Translations under genes and position numbers: made by a program
Notes under the pieces: generated by a model
The model's input: only the letters and a program-made list of their open reading frames with translations
The model's database searches: none
Told to the model about the DNA's origin: nothing
Shown: piece after piece, positions 8,983 through 18,051 of the stretch
Layout of the letters: the number at the start of each line of letters is the position of its first letter
How positions within the stretch are numbered: position 1 is the stretch's first letter
NCBI RefSeq assembly: GCF_002836775.1
Contig: NZ_PJAQ01000001.1
Span: 1 to 64,000, forward strand
Direction of reading: 5' to 3'
DNA length: 64,000 nucleotides
DNA from: Colwellia sp. 12G3
Lineage (GTDB): Bacteria > Pseudomonadota > Gammaproteobacteria > Enterobacterales > Alteromonadaceae

Positions 8983-10245
8983 ATGGAAAGGTACCTCAAT
9001 AAAACAACAATAAATATAGTCGCTTTATTTCTCATTTTATTCATGACACTTCCGGCAACGGCTAATGGAAACTATAGCATTTACCTAGACGCCGACTTCA
9101 CAGGAACCAAAACTGCTAGCCTTTCAATACAGCAAGGCATCAATGTCGCATTAGCCGAAGAGAACTTCCACATCAATGGTTATCAGTTTGAGATCATTGC
9201 GAAAGATCACAGAGGAAGCTCGCTGCGTAGTAAAAGAAATTTGGAAGCTTTCCTTGCTGATAGCAATGCACTATTAGTATTTTCTGGCTTACATTCACCA
9301 CCATTACTCGCCCACAAAGATTTTATAAATAACAACCGCATTCTGGTTTTAAATCCTTGGGCAGCCGCGGGACCTATTACGCGTGCAACAGATAACAACA
9401 ACTGGATATTCCGGTTATCTATTGATGACAGTAATGCCGGTAGCTTTATCAGTAATCATGCGTTCAAAGAAGGTTTTAAAAATCCCTTTTTATTATTAGA
9501 AGATACTGGTTGGGGACGTTCAAATAACAATACCATGGTTAAAGCGTTAGCTGACAATGGCATTAAACCCAAGGGAATTAGCTGGTTCAACTGGGGGCTT
9601 GGCATAAATCACGCGAAGATTTTGTTAAGACAAGCACAATCTTCTGGTGCAGATGTAATATTTTTTGTGGGTAATGCTACAGAAGGTAAAACCTTTGCAA
9701 AAGCGATGTTAGCGCTTGAAACAGCGCTGAAATTACCTATAAGAAGCCATTGGGGCATTACAGGGGGAGATTTTGCAGAGGTCATCAATAGCGAAGCACG
9801 AGAAAAAATTGACCTACAGTTTATTCAAACACAATTTTCCTTTGTCACAAAACCGCAATCATTATTAGCGCAACAAGTACTAGCGCAAGCAATAGCTATG
9901 TACCCTGAAATTAGTGTGGCCAATGACATCAAAGCAGCAACAGGTTTTGTTCATGCCTATGATCTCACCAAACTACTTATCACCGCGATTAAGCAGTCGG
10001 GGTTAACCGGAGATAAACATCACGATATTAACACGATTAAGTTAGCCCTTGAACATTTAAAGAAGCCCGTGCAGGGACTCATTAAAAACTATTTAACCCC
10101 CTATTCTCCCTATACCTTAGAAAACATTAATGCCCATGAGGCCCTGGATGAAACCGATTATGCTATGGGCTACTACCAAGCTGATGATAGTGTAGAGCTA
10201 TTGCCTAATATCCATTTAAATAAGGTACTTAATGAAAAAAATTAG
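8983..10245 (+). CDS. LivK-like periplasmic ligand-binding protein
   Basis: About 420 residues with a signal peptide (INIVALFLILFMTLPATANG) and a Peripla_BP_6 / Leu-Ile-Val-binding type fold. Typical stretches are IQQGINVALAEEN, EIIAKDHRGSS, NPFLLLEDTGWGRSNN and GADVIFFVGN. The frame opens at 8935, but the ATG at 8983 (GGA about nine bases upstream) gives the proper signal peptide. Its last 14 bp overlap the start of a histidine kinase gene, and there are no ABC permease or ATPase genes. It therefore probably acts as the ligand-sensing partner of that kinase, as LuxP does for LuxQ. The ligand is unknown. Confidence 0.85.
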   Translation: MERYLNKTTINIVALFLILFMTLPATANGNYSIYLDADFTGTKTASLSIQQGINVALAEENFHINGYQFEIIAKDHRGSSLRSKRNLEAFLADSNALLVFSGLHSPPLLAHKDFINNNRILVLNPWAAAGPITRATDNNNWIFRLSIDDSNAGSFISNHAFKEGFKNPFLLLEDTGWGRSNNNTMVKALADNGIKPKGISWFNWGLGINHAKILLRQAQSSGADVIFFVGNATEGKTFAKAMLALETALKLPIRSHWGITGGDFAEVINSEAREKIDLQFIQTQFSFVTKPQSLLAQQVLAQAIAMYPEISVANDIKAATGFVHAYDLTKLLITAIKQSGLTGDKHHDINTIKLALEHLKKPVQGLIKNYLTPYSPYTLENINAHEALDETDYAMGYYQADDSVELLPNIHLNKVLNEKN

Positions 10246-12079
10246 TATTTCTTTTGCCTTAGCACGATTTGTGTTTTTGAGCTGTTTTGCACTCGCACTT
10301 ATTTCTACCGTTTTAGTTATCAACTATGCGGTTGATTCTGCACAACGCCAACAAGAGCAGTTAATAAAAAGAGAAACCACCGCAATAACTCACGGCTATC
10401 GCTTATTTCTCAAGCATCGGCTTACCTTACTCGCCGATCAAGCAAAGAACCCCATTATGGTACAAGCCTTAATGCAGCCAGAAGCGAATATAGGGAAATT
10501 ACAAGATTTCATGGCTGACCTTACTATTTTAGGCCATCAATATCAGCAAAATTTATTGGACTTTGAAGGTAATGTCATTTATTCAAAGCAAGATAAAAAA
10601 GCCCCTGATTATCATAATGAACCTTGGTTAAAGGATATAATAAACGACGAAGCGCCTAATCATATAGCCATTCTAAAACTCAACGATAATTACTTTTGGT
10701 GTTTAGCGGTAATCATTATGTATAACAACAATTTTGAAGGTGTACTTACCACGTTAATACCAATCGAAGATATAGATGAACAAGATGAAAAACTCGATAG
10801 TTTGATGATAAAAATAACAAGGAATGGTGAAGAGTTAAGCTCTTTTGGACAAGAAAGACACGGTAAACAGCACTCGGTTTATTGGCCAAATATTGGCGTT
10901 GTTTTCAGTTTTACTTTTGACGACAGCGCCAATAATGAAGAATTAAATGATGCGATAATCAAGTTGAGTACGTTAATTTTATTAGCACTCATTGCAACAA
11001 GTCTACTCGCCTATGTTTTTGGTTACCGGTACTTTGTAAAACCCTTGCTGCTGTTGTCTCAAGCGACAAGTAAATTACATAAAGGTAGTGAATTTGAGTT
11101 ACTTCAGGACAATATCACCATCAAAGAACTATCAGAGTTGTTTCAAAAATTCAATGTCATGACAAATAAGGTGCACCAAAGAGAAAGCTCATTAAAGCTC
11201 AGTTACGACAAATTATCAAAAGTTAATGATGAGTTGATTTTAAGTGAGTCCCAACTGATTCAATCAGAAAAAATGGCAAGTATTGGTGTGTTAGCCGCTG
11301 GTGTTGCTCACGAAATCAATAATCCCCTAGGGTTTGTTAAAAGCAATCTCGATGTTCTAAATGAATATTTAACCGACATTCAAAAATACCACCAAGAAAT
11401 AAATGAACACCTAACAACAGAAGCTTCAAAGGAATGGCATGTAGCATTAACTAAAAAATATGATATTGAATTCATTTTCGAGGATATGCCAGCCTTATTA
11501 ACCAGTAGTATTGGCGGTGTCGAAAAAATAACCGAGATTGTGCAAAGTTTGAAAACCTTTGCACGCATAGAAGAGTCGACTAAAAGTAAAACAGATATAA
11601 ACGAAGGTTTAACCGCAACACTTAACATGGTTAACAATGAACTCAAATATAATTGTGAAGTACATGTTGAACTAGACCCCTTGCCTATAATTTATGCTTA
11701 CCCAAGTAAATTGAATCAAGTGTTTATGAACCTACTCATTAATGCAGGCCAATCGATAACAGGTAGTGGCGAAATTTTTGTTAGAACCTTCCAGAAAGAA
11801 ACCGATATTGTCATAGAGATTAAAGATAACGGCAGTGGTATTGCTCCTGGTGTATTACCACATATTTTCACGCCGTTTTTTACCTCTAAGCCGGTAGGCC
11901 AAGGAACGGGCCTAGGGTTGTCTATCAGCCATGGAATTATCAAGCAACATGATGGCAGAATAGAAGTAACATCCGAAGAAGGTAAAGGTAGTTGTTTTTC
12001 TGTTTATATTCCTACCAATTTAAGTAAAAAAACTAAATATTCGAGTAATAAAATAGAGAGTGTTAAAAATAACTTTTGA
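10232..12079 (+). CDS. membrane sensor histidine kinase
   Basis: 615 residues: first membrane helix at about 10-32, a periplasmic sensing region of about 210 residues, second helix at about 247-270, HAMP, a short coiled coil, HisKA with the H-box AAGVAHEINNPLGF (His near residue 360), and an ATP domain with the N-box (FMNLLINAGQSI), G1 (DNGSGI) and GTGLGLSISHGI. It starts inside the previous gene (14-bp overlap), implying translational coupling and a shared function with the binding protein. There is no response regulator next to it, so its partner must be encoded elsewhere; the receiver-domain proteins at 15-16.6 and 27.9-29 kb are candidates only by proximity. Confidence 0.9.
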   Translation: MKKISISFALARFVFLSCFALALISTVLVINYAVDSAQRQQEQLIKRETTAITHGYRLFLKHRLTLLADQAKNPIMVQALMQPEANIGKLQDFMADLTILGHQYQQNLLDFEGNVIYSKQDKKAPDYHNEPWLKDIINDEAPNHIAILKLNDNYFWCLAVIIMYNNNFEGVLTTLIPIEDIDEQDEKLDSLMIKITRNGEELSSFGQERHGKQHSVYWPNIGVVFSFTFDDSANNEELNDAIIKLSTLILLALIATSLLAYVFGYRYFVKPLLLLSQATSKLHKGSEFELLQDNITIKELSELFQKFNVMTNKVHQRESSLKLSYDKLSKVNDELILSESQLIQSEKMASIGVLAAGVAHEINNPLGFVKSNLDVLNEYLTDIQKYHQEINEHLTTEASKEWHVALTKKYDIEFIFEDMPALLTSSIGGVEKITEIVQSLKTFARIEESTKSKTDINEGLTATLNMVNNELKYNCEVHVELDPLPIIYAYPSKLNQVFMNLLINAGQSITGSGEIFVRTFQKETDIVIEIKDNGSGIAPGVLPHIFTPFFTSKPVGQGTGLGLSISHGIIKQHDGRIEVTSEEGKGSCFSVYIPTNLSKKTKYSSNKIESVKNNF

Positions 12080-12473
12080 TATTATCCCAAATACCTAAAG
12101 ATTCATTAGGAAATAAATCAATACCTAACCATGATTTTAGTAGATAGAGAAGTAATAAAGCACAACCAATAATCGTTAATCCAAAAATAAATATCGCCAA
12201 TAAAAACATAGTAAATGCTATAAAACGTTCTGCTGGCAAAAGCCCTCTTCTATTTACCCCAACAAGAAACACAAGATAAAAGCTCCAAGGTAGGAACGGG
12301 ACTGCTAACGTAGGCCTAAAATCAACATCGTGTTGGCGCCAGTCTTGCGTGCTTATGCTCTTTTGCAATGCTTTACGCTGTTTAGCCGTAAAACTGTCAG
12401 CAACCGACTTTTCCATACCATTTAATAGTTGATTAACTTTTAAATTTTTATCAGCTGGCTTAATACGATTCAT
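12063..12473 (-). CDS. small two-helix membrane protein of unknown function
   Basis: About 136 residues from the ATG at 12473, which has GAGG just upstream; a TTG at 12491 is less likely. The N-terminal half is cytosolic and basic (MNRIKPADKN, FTAKQRKALQKSIS), with the phrase QDWRQHDVDFRPTLAVPFLPWSFYLVFLVGVNRR leading into two hydrophobic helices (residues about 62-78 and 85-120). It converges with the histidine kinase gene, their 3' ends overlapping by 17 bp. The family is not recognised. Confidence 0.65.
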   Translation of the reverse strand: MNRIKPADKNLKVNQLLNGMEKSVADSFTAKQRKALQKSISTQDWRQHDVDFRPTLAVPFLPWSFYLVFLVGVNRRGLLPAERFIAFTMFLLAIFIFGLTIIGCALLLLYLLKSWLGIDLFPNESLGIWDNIKSYF

Positions 12474-12678
12474 ATTGCCTCGATATGTCAATGTAGATTA
12501 ATTGAATGATATTTGAATTACATCGTTTATTAATATAAATCAATAAACCCACCTGCTGTTTAGTTCCTATTTACATCACACAACATCTAGCTGAGTTATC
12601 GACAACCTAATAGTTATTAAGCTTAGTCGATAAGATACAATTGAATTCATAAATAGAGTTGAGGTTCAATATATAAAA

Positions 12679-13692
12679 TTAATGTTTGATTGAACTGTTA
12701 CCAAAATTTAACATGGCAAATTTCTCTATACGACTATAAAGCTTACTTGGTAAAAACTTCAACCAAGCACAACACAACGTCATAATCGTTCGATTAGGCT
12801 CTTGAAAAATAATTCTGTAGTCACAGTATATTGCTTGGTGAATAAGTTTAAATGCAGAGAGCTTATTTTTTGATTGTACCGCTCTTCGGGCTAGATACCT
12901 TAACTGATACGCTTTAGCTAAGCTGTAAAACTGTTTGAAGAACGTTGGATCAGACGCTTTATTTAACATTACCGCGTGTTGCCAACTGGCAAACTGTTTA
13001 TCTACATCGGACGACAGACCTGAATCGTTAACACGATAATACGTTAGCGGTTGGCTAATTCCTTCAAACTGCCATGTTGTGTTTAAGGCTATTCTTGTCC
13101 AAAGTTCAATGTCTTCAGATTGCCTTAAACTTTCATCAAAATACATTCTACGGTATTTATCTTTATTAACACCAAAATAGCCTACTTCTGATAATACGGA
13201 TCTTCTAATGACAGGGGAAGAGCCATTGCCAACAGGGTTTCGACAAAATATATGCTGTTTCGTGATGTTCTTAAGCTTAGGAAATTGGCCAACACCTAAA
13301 AGTTCACCGTCTTCATTGATGAATAAAGAGGGGCAATAACTAATCCCTACTTTAGGGTTGGCACTTAAATGCTTAATGTGCTTTGTTAGTTTATCCGCTG
13401 CCCAATAATCATCGGCATCTAATAAGGCAATGTATATTCCTCTAGCAGCCTCTATACCGGTATTTCGAGCACCCGATAAACCTCTGTTAGCTTGGCGAAC
13501 AATCCGAATACGCGGATCAGTAAAGTTATTAACTATATTCAAGGTATCATCAACACAACCATCATCAACGAGAATAAGTTCGAAATGATGGTAACTTTGT
13601 TGTAAGACACTATTAATGCTTTGCTCTATATATTTTGCTACGTTATACATTGGAATAACGACCGACACTACGGGAATTGAATTAGCTAACAT
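12679..13692 (-). CDS. family 2 glycosyltransferase
   Basis: A 337-residue cytosolic GT-A enzyme. The N-terminus carries VSVVIPMYNVAKYIEQSINSV, the nucleotide-binding VDDGCVDDT and the LDADDYW motif (DxD-like); GNGSSPVIRRSVL and the SEDIELWTR acceptor/catalytic region follow. It transfers a sugar from a nucleotide donor during polysaccharide repeat-unit assembly. AGGAG precedes the ATG. It follows the flippase gene by 10 bp and belongs to the minus-strand part of the exopolysaccharide locus. Confidence 0.9.
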   Translation of the reverse strand: MLANSIPVVSVVIPMYNVAKYIEQSINSVLQQSYHHFELILVDDGCVDDTLNIVNNFTDPRIRIVRQANRGLSGARNTGIEAARGIYIALLDADDYWAADKLTKHIKHLSANPKVGISYCPSLFINEDGELLGVGQFPKLKNITKQHIFCRNPVGNGSSPVIRRSVLSEVGYFGVNKDKYRRMYFDESLRQSEDIELWTRIALNTTWQFEGISQPLTYYRVNDSGLSSDVDKQFASWQHAVMLNKASDPTFFKQFYSLAKAYQLRYLARRAVQSKNKLSAFKLIHQAIYCDYRIIFQEPNRTIMTLCCAWLKFLPSKLYSRIEKFAMLNFGNSSIKH

Positions 13693-13702
13693 GTGTTTTC
13701 TC

Positions 13703-14971
13703 CTATCGAATTACAGTACGTAAAATGTTGTTAACGGGCTTAATTACATTAATAAAAAAAATTGGAACCAAACAAAATAAACTACTAAAAAAGATAACCA
13801 AAGCAAACTCCATAGGCTCATTCGGCGTAAATATGAAAAGCGTTACTAGGCTAATAAAAAGGCATATGAATCGAGTCATTGTTTCACGGTGGTATTGCTC
13901 TGTTACGCGCTGCATACAACAGACAATATCTATCATTAAATTAGGGAGCGCGACTAAACATAATATTGTGATGATAGGTACTGCTGAAGACCATTTTTCA
14001 TCAAATAAAATAGGGACATAAATGGGCGCTACTAGCGCTTGAATAACAAAAAGAAAGCCAATGCATAAAGAAATAGCCAAGACTTTATTTTGTTGTGCTA
14101 ACAACTGCCCTTTTCTCTCTAATTTACACAAGTAAGGGTATAAAGCACCAATATAGACTTGGCTAATTGACTGACTTAAGCCAACCCCAGCGTTCTTCGC
14201 AAAGCTATAGAAGCCAAAAAGCTCAGGGGTTAACAACTTACCAGCAATAAAAGTATCAGCGTGCAGTCGTATGCCACGTAGAAATTCAGTATTGAATAAT
14301 TTACCTGAGGTTTGTAGCATCTGATTAATAATAGAGAGGTTAAAACCCACTCCAAATGTTTTAACGGGTGAAAATGAAAATAACAATAACCAAAATATTG
14401 AAAAAGCAACCTTACCTAAAGCGACTGATAAGATATCGGCCCCTAATAAAGCCGAAATGGCTATTGTGCAATTTTCAATGATTACGCACAGGCCATTTCT
14501 AATACTGAACCAGCGCATTTGATTTTCACGTTGTAACAGAAATATTTTAATACTTACCCAAGGATACAAAAGGTAAATTACCGCCATAATTTGTAATAAA
14601 ATAGTAATATTATCATTATCATAAAGTGATGAAAGGTAGCTGGCTGAGCTGAATTGACCTACCGCTATGGTTAAGCAAATACCCCATTGGATTATGATGC
14701 CATTTTTAGCAAAACCTTCTAGTTTATGGGGTTTACAATTGATAATTTGACTGCCAACACCTGCACGTAACAACAATCCAAAAACATCATGAAATGCTAA
14801 GGCTAAAATGGCAGTACCGTAGGACGTGGGGGATAATTGTGCAGCTAGCACGATAATAGTGAATATTCGTGATATTTTTGCTACAAATTCAGCACTGAGT
14901 AACCAAACGGCATTTGATAAAAGCTCAATGACTGAATTTAATTGTATTCTAAAAAATTGTATCAACTGCAT
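13703..14971 (-). CDS. oligosaccharide flippase (Wzx/MATE-like)
   Basis: A 422-residue polytopic membrane protein with 12 or so hydrophobic helices and the Polysacc_synt family pattern (AEFVAKISRIFTIIVLAAQLSPTSYGTAILAL at the N-terminus, ELFGFYSFAKNAGVGLSQSISQVYIGALYP in the middle). It probably flips undecaprenyl-linked repeat units across the inner membrane for Wzy-type polymerisation. AGGAAT precedes the start. First gene of a two-gene operon with the GT2 gene, and the only flippase gene in the locus. Confidence 0.9.
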   Translation of the reverse strand: MQLIQFFRIQLNSVIELLSNAVWLLSAEFVAKISRIFTIIVLAAQLSPTSYGTAILALAFHDVFGLLLRAGVGSQIINCKPHKLEGFAKNGIIIQWGICLTIAVGQFSSASYLSSLYDNDNITILLQIMAVIYLLYPWVSIKIFLLQRENQMRWFSIRNGLCVIIENCTIAISALLGADILSVALGKVAFSIFWLLLFSFSPVKTFGVGFNLSIINQMLQTSGKLFNTEFLRGIRLHADTFIAGKLLTPELFGFYSFAKNAGVGLSQSISQVYIGALYPYLCKLERKGQLLAQQNKVLAISLCIGFLFVIQALVAPIYVPILFDEKWSSAVPIITILCLVALPNLMIDIVCCMQRVTEQYHRETMTRFICLFISLVTLFIFTPNEPMEFALVIFFSSLFCLVPIFFINVIKPVNNILRTVIR

Positions 14972-15090
14972 TAGAATATTCCTGAATCATCATTAATTAA
15001 CAATTAACAAGACTGCTTCAAGATTCATTCCACTCTGTAGTTTTTTTTAATCGACTGATTAATATGTATTTTATTTAATAATAAATCTAC

Positions 15091-15140
15091 CCACCGCGAC
15101 TATTTGCATGATGAAAATCATTACGGTGGTTATTTGCATA
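15091..15140. repeat. nested hairpin and TATTTGCAT direct repeats
   Basis: CCACCG (15091-15096) pairs with CGGTGG (15124-15129) around an inner ATGAT/ATCAT stem with a GAAA loop. TATTTGCAT occurs at 15101-15109 and again at 15131-15139, exactly 30 bp apart. The block lies between the stop of the response regulator gene and the promoter of the flippase gene, so it may be a terminator, an operator or both. No T-run follows. Confidence 0.4.
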
Positions 15141-15152
15141 TTAGGAATGCAC

Positions 15153-16631
15153 TTAATCTACTGGTGATGTTTGCCATTGCTGAATTTTGCGATAGAGTGT
15201 TGATGGACTCACACCTAATTCGCTTGCAGCCTTTACTATATTGTCTTGGCATAACTCTATAGCCTGTTCAATGGTTTGTCTTTCAACTTCAGCCAGTGTG
15301 ATAATTGATGGTGATGGTGATGGTGATGAATGATTAACCGGATGAACATTGGTATTTTGATTGTGCTGAGTTATTGGAGGATTACTGCTTTCTTTTTGAG
15401 TATAACGCTTAGGCTCTGGTTGTTTACTCTGCCTACCAAGTTGTTGAACAATAATCTTTTCAGAAATAAGAGGTCCTTCAGACATAACGGTTGAACTATG
15501 AACGATATTTTGTAACTGGCGAACATTACCTGGCCACGAATAAGATTTTATTAACGCTTCCGCGCCAGAAGAGAATCCAGCAAACACTTTACCTTCAATT
15601 TCACTAAAGTGGCTTAAAAAATGTTCAGCTAATTTCAAAATATCATTATCTCGCTCATTTAAGGCCGGTAAATCGATTGAAATAACGTTTAAGCGATAAA
15701 AAAGATCTTCACGTAATTTCTTTTCATTGATGGCCATTTGTGGCTCTCTATTCGTAGCACTAATAAAACGAATATCCACTTTTTCTTCTTTACCACTCCC
15801 CACCTTTTGAAAACAACCTGTTTGAATAAATCGCAATAACTTTGCTTGCAAACCAATATCCATCTCACCTATTTCATCAAGAAATAAGCTACCACCATTT
15901 GCCAGAGAAGCAGCCCCATCCCGGTTAGAAACAGCGCCAGAGAATGCTCCTTTAATATGACCAAACACTTCTGACTCCATTAACTCTGATGGAATAGCTG
16001 CACAGTTTAACGCAATAAAGGGTCCATTTTTCTTTTTGCTTAATCGATGAATTGCTTGTGCAGCCACTTCTTTACCTGCGCCACTAGGTCCAGTGATAAA
16101 GACAGAAGCATTACTGGGTGCGCTTTGTTCAATACACGAATAAACAAATTGCATAGCGACTGAGTCACCGATGAAGCCTTCAAAATTAGACTTATGATAT
16201 TTTTGATATTGATCAATTGTTCTTCGCATTAACGTTCTTTCAGCCAAAACTTGCTGTAATTGTAAGGCTTGTTTTAACTTTACGATAAGATCGAAGTTAT
16301 CCCAGGGTTTTTGAAGAAACCCCCAAATATGGCCATTATTAATTAAATTAACAATCATTTCCATATCGCCATGGGCTGTCAGCACCATACGAACTGTTTC
16401 AGGAGAAATTTTAGCGACTTGTTGCAGCAATTGATTGCCATCCATGTTTGGCATATTAAAATCAGACACGATCACATCGACAGGACACTCATTAATGATA
16501 TCAAGTGCGGCTTGCCCAGAAGAAGCCGTTAAAATAACAGCATCCAATTTTTTGGTAATACGTTCGAGAGCATGCAGGATTGCACGTTCGTCATCTACAA
16601 ATAAAATTCTTGGTTTATTTAAGTTCTGCAT
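15153..16631 (-). CDS. NtrC-type sigma-54-dependent response regulator
   Basis: About 492 residues: receiver domain (phospho-acceptor Asp in VSDFNMPNMDG, LTAHGD, conserved Lys in LQKPWDN; residues 8-125), AAA+ domain (Walker A GPSGAGKE, Walker B GGSLFLDEIGEM; about 155-385) and a C-terminal Fis-type helix-turn-helix (VKAASELGVSPSTLYRKI). The sigma-54 contact loop is GAFSGA instead of the usual GAFTGA. A Ser-Pro linker is encoded by a small DNA repeat. The ATG at 16631 follows AAGGG; the TTG at 16637 is unlikely. It is transcribed away from the exopolysaccharide genes, four of whose units have sigma-54 promoters, making it their likely activator. It resembles PrsR-type regulators of PEP-CTERM systems, but I do not assign that name. 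Confidence 0.92.
   Translation of the reverse strand: MQNLNKPRILFVDDERAILHALERITKKLDAVILTASSGQAALDIINECPVDVIVSDFNMPNMDGNQLLQQVAKISPETVRMVLTAHGDMEMIVNLINNGHIWGFLQKPWDNFDLIVKLKQALQLQQVLAERTLMRRTIDQYQKYHKSNFEGFIGDSVAMQFVYSCIEQSAPSNASVFITGPSGAGKEVAAQAIHRLSKKKNGPFIALNCAAIPSELMESEVFGHIKGAFSGAVSNRDGAASLANGGSLFLDEIGEMDIGLQAKLLRFIQTGCFQKVGSGKEEKVDIRFISATNREPQMAINEKKLREDLFYRLNVISIDLPALNERDNDILKLAEHFLSHFSEIEGKVFAGFSSGAEALIKSYSWPGNVRQLQNIVHSSTVMSEGPLISEKIIVQQLGRQSKQPEPKRYTQKESSNPPITQHNQNTNVHPVNHSSPSPSPSIITLAEVERQTIEQAIELCQDNIVKAASELGVSPSTLYRKIQQWQTSPVD
15307..15328. repeat. (GATGGT)n microsatellite inside the response regulator gene
   Basis: Three full copies plus GATG. On the coding strand it encodes the Ser-Pro repeat SSPSPSPSI joining the AAA+ and DNA-binding domains. 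The 6-bp unit would keep the frame if copy number changed. Confidence 0.7.
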
Positions 16632-16672
16632 TCCCAACCCTTAAAATTGTGATTATCGATCATATAAATAGC

Positions 16673-16702
16673 ATTCAACATAAGCTAAGTAGAATGTTGA
16701 AT
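16673..16702. promoter_or_regulatory. 9-bp inverted repeat upstream of the response regulator
   Basis: ATTCAACAT (16673-16681) and ATGTTGAAT (16694-16702), perfect arms with a 12-nt spacer, 40-70 bp before the start at 16631. Possible operator for control of the regulator gene; it does not match the TTGCAA repeats of the exopolysaccharide units. Confidence 0.4.
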
Positions 16703-16960
16703 AACAGTGGTTAAATTTATAATTATTTAATGGAGAAAGTGTGTACCGATAATAAACATTTATTTTTTATATAGATAAAGAATAGTTGATATTCGTGATT
16801 AATATACGGTTGATAAATAAATATATCCATTACTTAGCCATAATAGCAAACATACTGAAATACAATAATGAAAAATAGTAAGTAAAACATTAGAGAGTAC
16901 TAACTATAACAACAACATAACTCATCATAAATTATTACCCTTGATAGCCGAATACATTCG

Positions 16961-16978
16961 CATTATGCAATGCAATGA
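16961..16978. promoter_or_regulatory. TGCAATGCAATG repeat, candidate activator site
   Basis: The run CATTATGCAATGCAATG contains two overlapping GCAAT half sites. It lies about 95-105 bp upstream of the sigma-54 -12 element of the glycosyltransferase gene, the same distance as the TTGCAA inverted repeats of the other units. The 16632-17123 intergenic region holds no gene. A second inverted repeat, GGTTAAA/TTTAACC, lies at 16985-17003. Confidence 0.45.
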
Positions 16979-17056
16979 TCAAATGGTTAAAAAGGGTTTA
17001 ACCGAATATCTTCTGTAGTGACCATTTATGCTGAAGAAATACACTCGTGAAATAGA

Positions 17057-17072
17057 TGGAGCAAATATTGCA
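17057..17072 (+). promoter_or_regulatory. sigma-54 promoter of the glycosyltransferase gene
   Basis: TGGAGCAAATATTGCA: GG and GC elements with the correct 10-bp gap and a perfect TTGCA at -12. The start codon lies at 17124, leaving a leader of about 40 nt. Confidence 0.7.
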
Positions 17073-17112
17073 GTTAACCTTCAATGAGATAAACATTGTT
17101 GGTTAACTGCAA
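17068..17112. repeat. 12-bp perfect inverted repeat across the -12 element and ribosome binding site
   Basis: TTGCAGTTAACC (17068-17079) and GGTTAACTGCAA (17101-17112), 21-nt spacer. The left arm starts with the TTGCA of the sigma-54 promoter and the right arm runs into the AAAGG ribosome binding site. It could be a repressor operator; the transcript would contain only the right arm. Confidence 0.6.
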
Positions 17113-17123
17113 AGGTGAAATTT

Positions 17124-17855
17124 ATGGAACATAAAACGTTAATACTTAGTATTGCTCTAAACGGTTATCAATGGATGTATCAACGAGAGCTGAAGTCTCA
17201 TCTACATTATGCAAAAAAATACGGCTATGTTCACCAAGCAGTAACGCGTCCTTATGTTTCTGCTTTAGGGGTAGAGTGTTGTTGGCTTAAGTTGACATTA
17301 ATACGAGCAGCTTTATTGTCAGGGTATGAAAATGTGCTATTTTTGGATGCCGATACTATGGTTAACCCAAATTGCCCTAGTTTAACCGATGTATTTCAAG
17401 CCGGAAAATATGTTTATATGGCAAAAGGATATTCTAATCGATTCAATTCAGGTGTGCTTTTAGCAAGAAATAATGCACAAACCATAACATGGCTTACGCG
17501 TATTATTGATGCCAGATTTAATAAAGTTCAAACCGAAAACGATGTGGGCTGGGGGGAAAATGGCCATGTGATTGAACTAAGTAAAGGTGTGCCTTTTATA
17601 GTAGAGCTAGATCAAAAGTGGAATAACACCTTCGATTATCAGTTAAAAGATTATATTCGTCATCATAATTGTGGTCCTATGAGAACTGGCTTTGTAAATA
17701 ATTTTTTTCATAAAATAGTTTTTTTCCTATCTGCCCGACTATTGGCTTTAGTCAATAAAAACAAATCAGTTACAGCTATAAAACCTAATGAAGATATTTT
17801 GTCACGAGAAACAAATGTCATTCTATCTATCTATTCAAAACTTGTCTGTCTTTAA
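17124..17855 (+). CDS. glycosyltransferase with DxD motif (GT8/GT34-like)
   Basis: About 243 residues. The central motif CWLKLTLIRAALLSGYENVLFLDADTMVNP contains the DAD metal/nucleotide-sugar motif typical of GT-A enzymes such as GT8 and GT34. FNSGVLLARNN and ENDVGWGENGHV follow as expected for the acceptor side. A GTG at 17115 is in frame, but AAAGGTG sits seven bases before the ATG at 17124, so the latter is chosen. Transcribed alone from its own sigma-54 promoter at the head of the plus-strand exopolysaccharide genes. The sugar transferred is unknown. Confidence 0.75.
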   Translation: MEHKTLILSIALNGYQWMYQRELKSHLHYAKKYGYVHQAVTRPYVSALGVECCWLKLTLIRAALLSGYENVLFLDADTMVNPNCPSLTDVFQAGKYVYMAKGYSNRFNSGVLLARNNAQTITWLTRIIDARFNKVQTENDVGWGENGHVIELSKGVPFIVELDQKWNNTFDYQLKDYIRHHNCGPMRTGFVNNFFHKIVFFLSARLLALVNKNKSVTAIKPNEDILSRETNVILSIYSKLVCL

Positions 17856-17865
17856 AAATCATCGG

Positions 17866-17906
17866 TATATTGCAAAGTGATAATTTAATTTTTATTTTGC
17901 AATATA
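17866..17906. promoter_or_regulatory. TTGCAA inverted repeat, candidate activator site
   Basis: TATATTGCAAA (17866-17876) and TTTGCAATATA (17896-17906) are perfect 11-bp arms with centres 30 bp apart. The site ends about 105 bp before the -12 of the sigma-54 promoter at 17998, an ordinary distance for an enhancer-type site. Confidence 0.65.
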
Positions 17907-17997
17907 TCATGCTTCCTATTTTAAGAAAAATAACAAAGATACAACCATAAATATAAAAACCCCTTTAATTACAGCTCACTAAAATAAAACTACAGGT

Positions 17998-18013
17998 TGG
18001 CATACCTTAAGCA
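17998..18013 (+). promoter_or_regulatory. sigma-54 promoter of the WecG-like/sugar transferase operon
   Basis: TGGCATACCTTAAGCA has the invariant GG and GC with a 10-bp gap. The start codon lies 39 bp downstream, and the leader contains two copies of GGTTAAC (18021-18027 and 18041-18047), 20 bp apart. Confidence 0.75.
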
Positions 18014-18051
18014 ATGTACAGGTTAACTACCACTACTTCAGGTTAACCGAA

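Noticed and set aside
15107-15125. Fur-box-like ATGATGAAAATCATTA
   Set aside because: It is better explained as the inner stem of the nested hairpin between two genes, and the flanking positions do not match the consensus.
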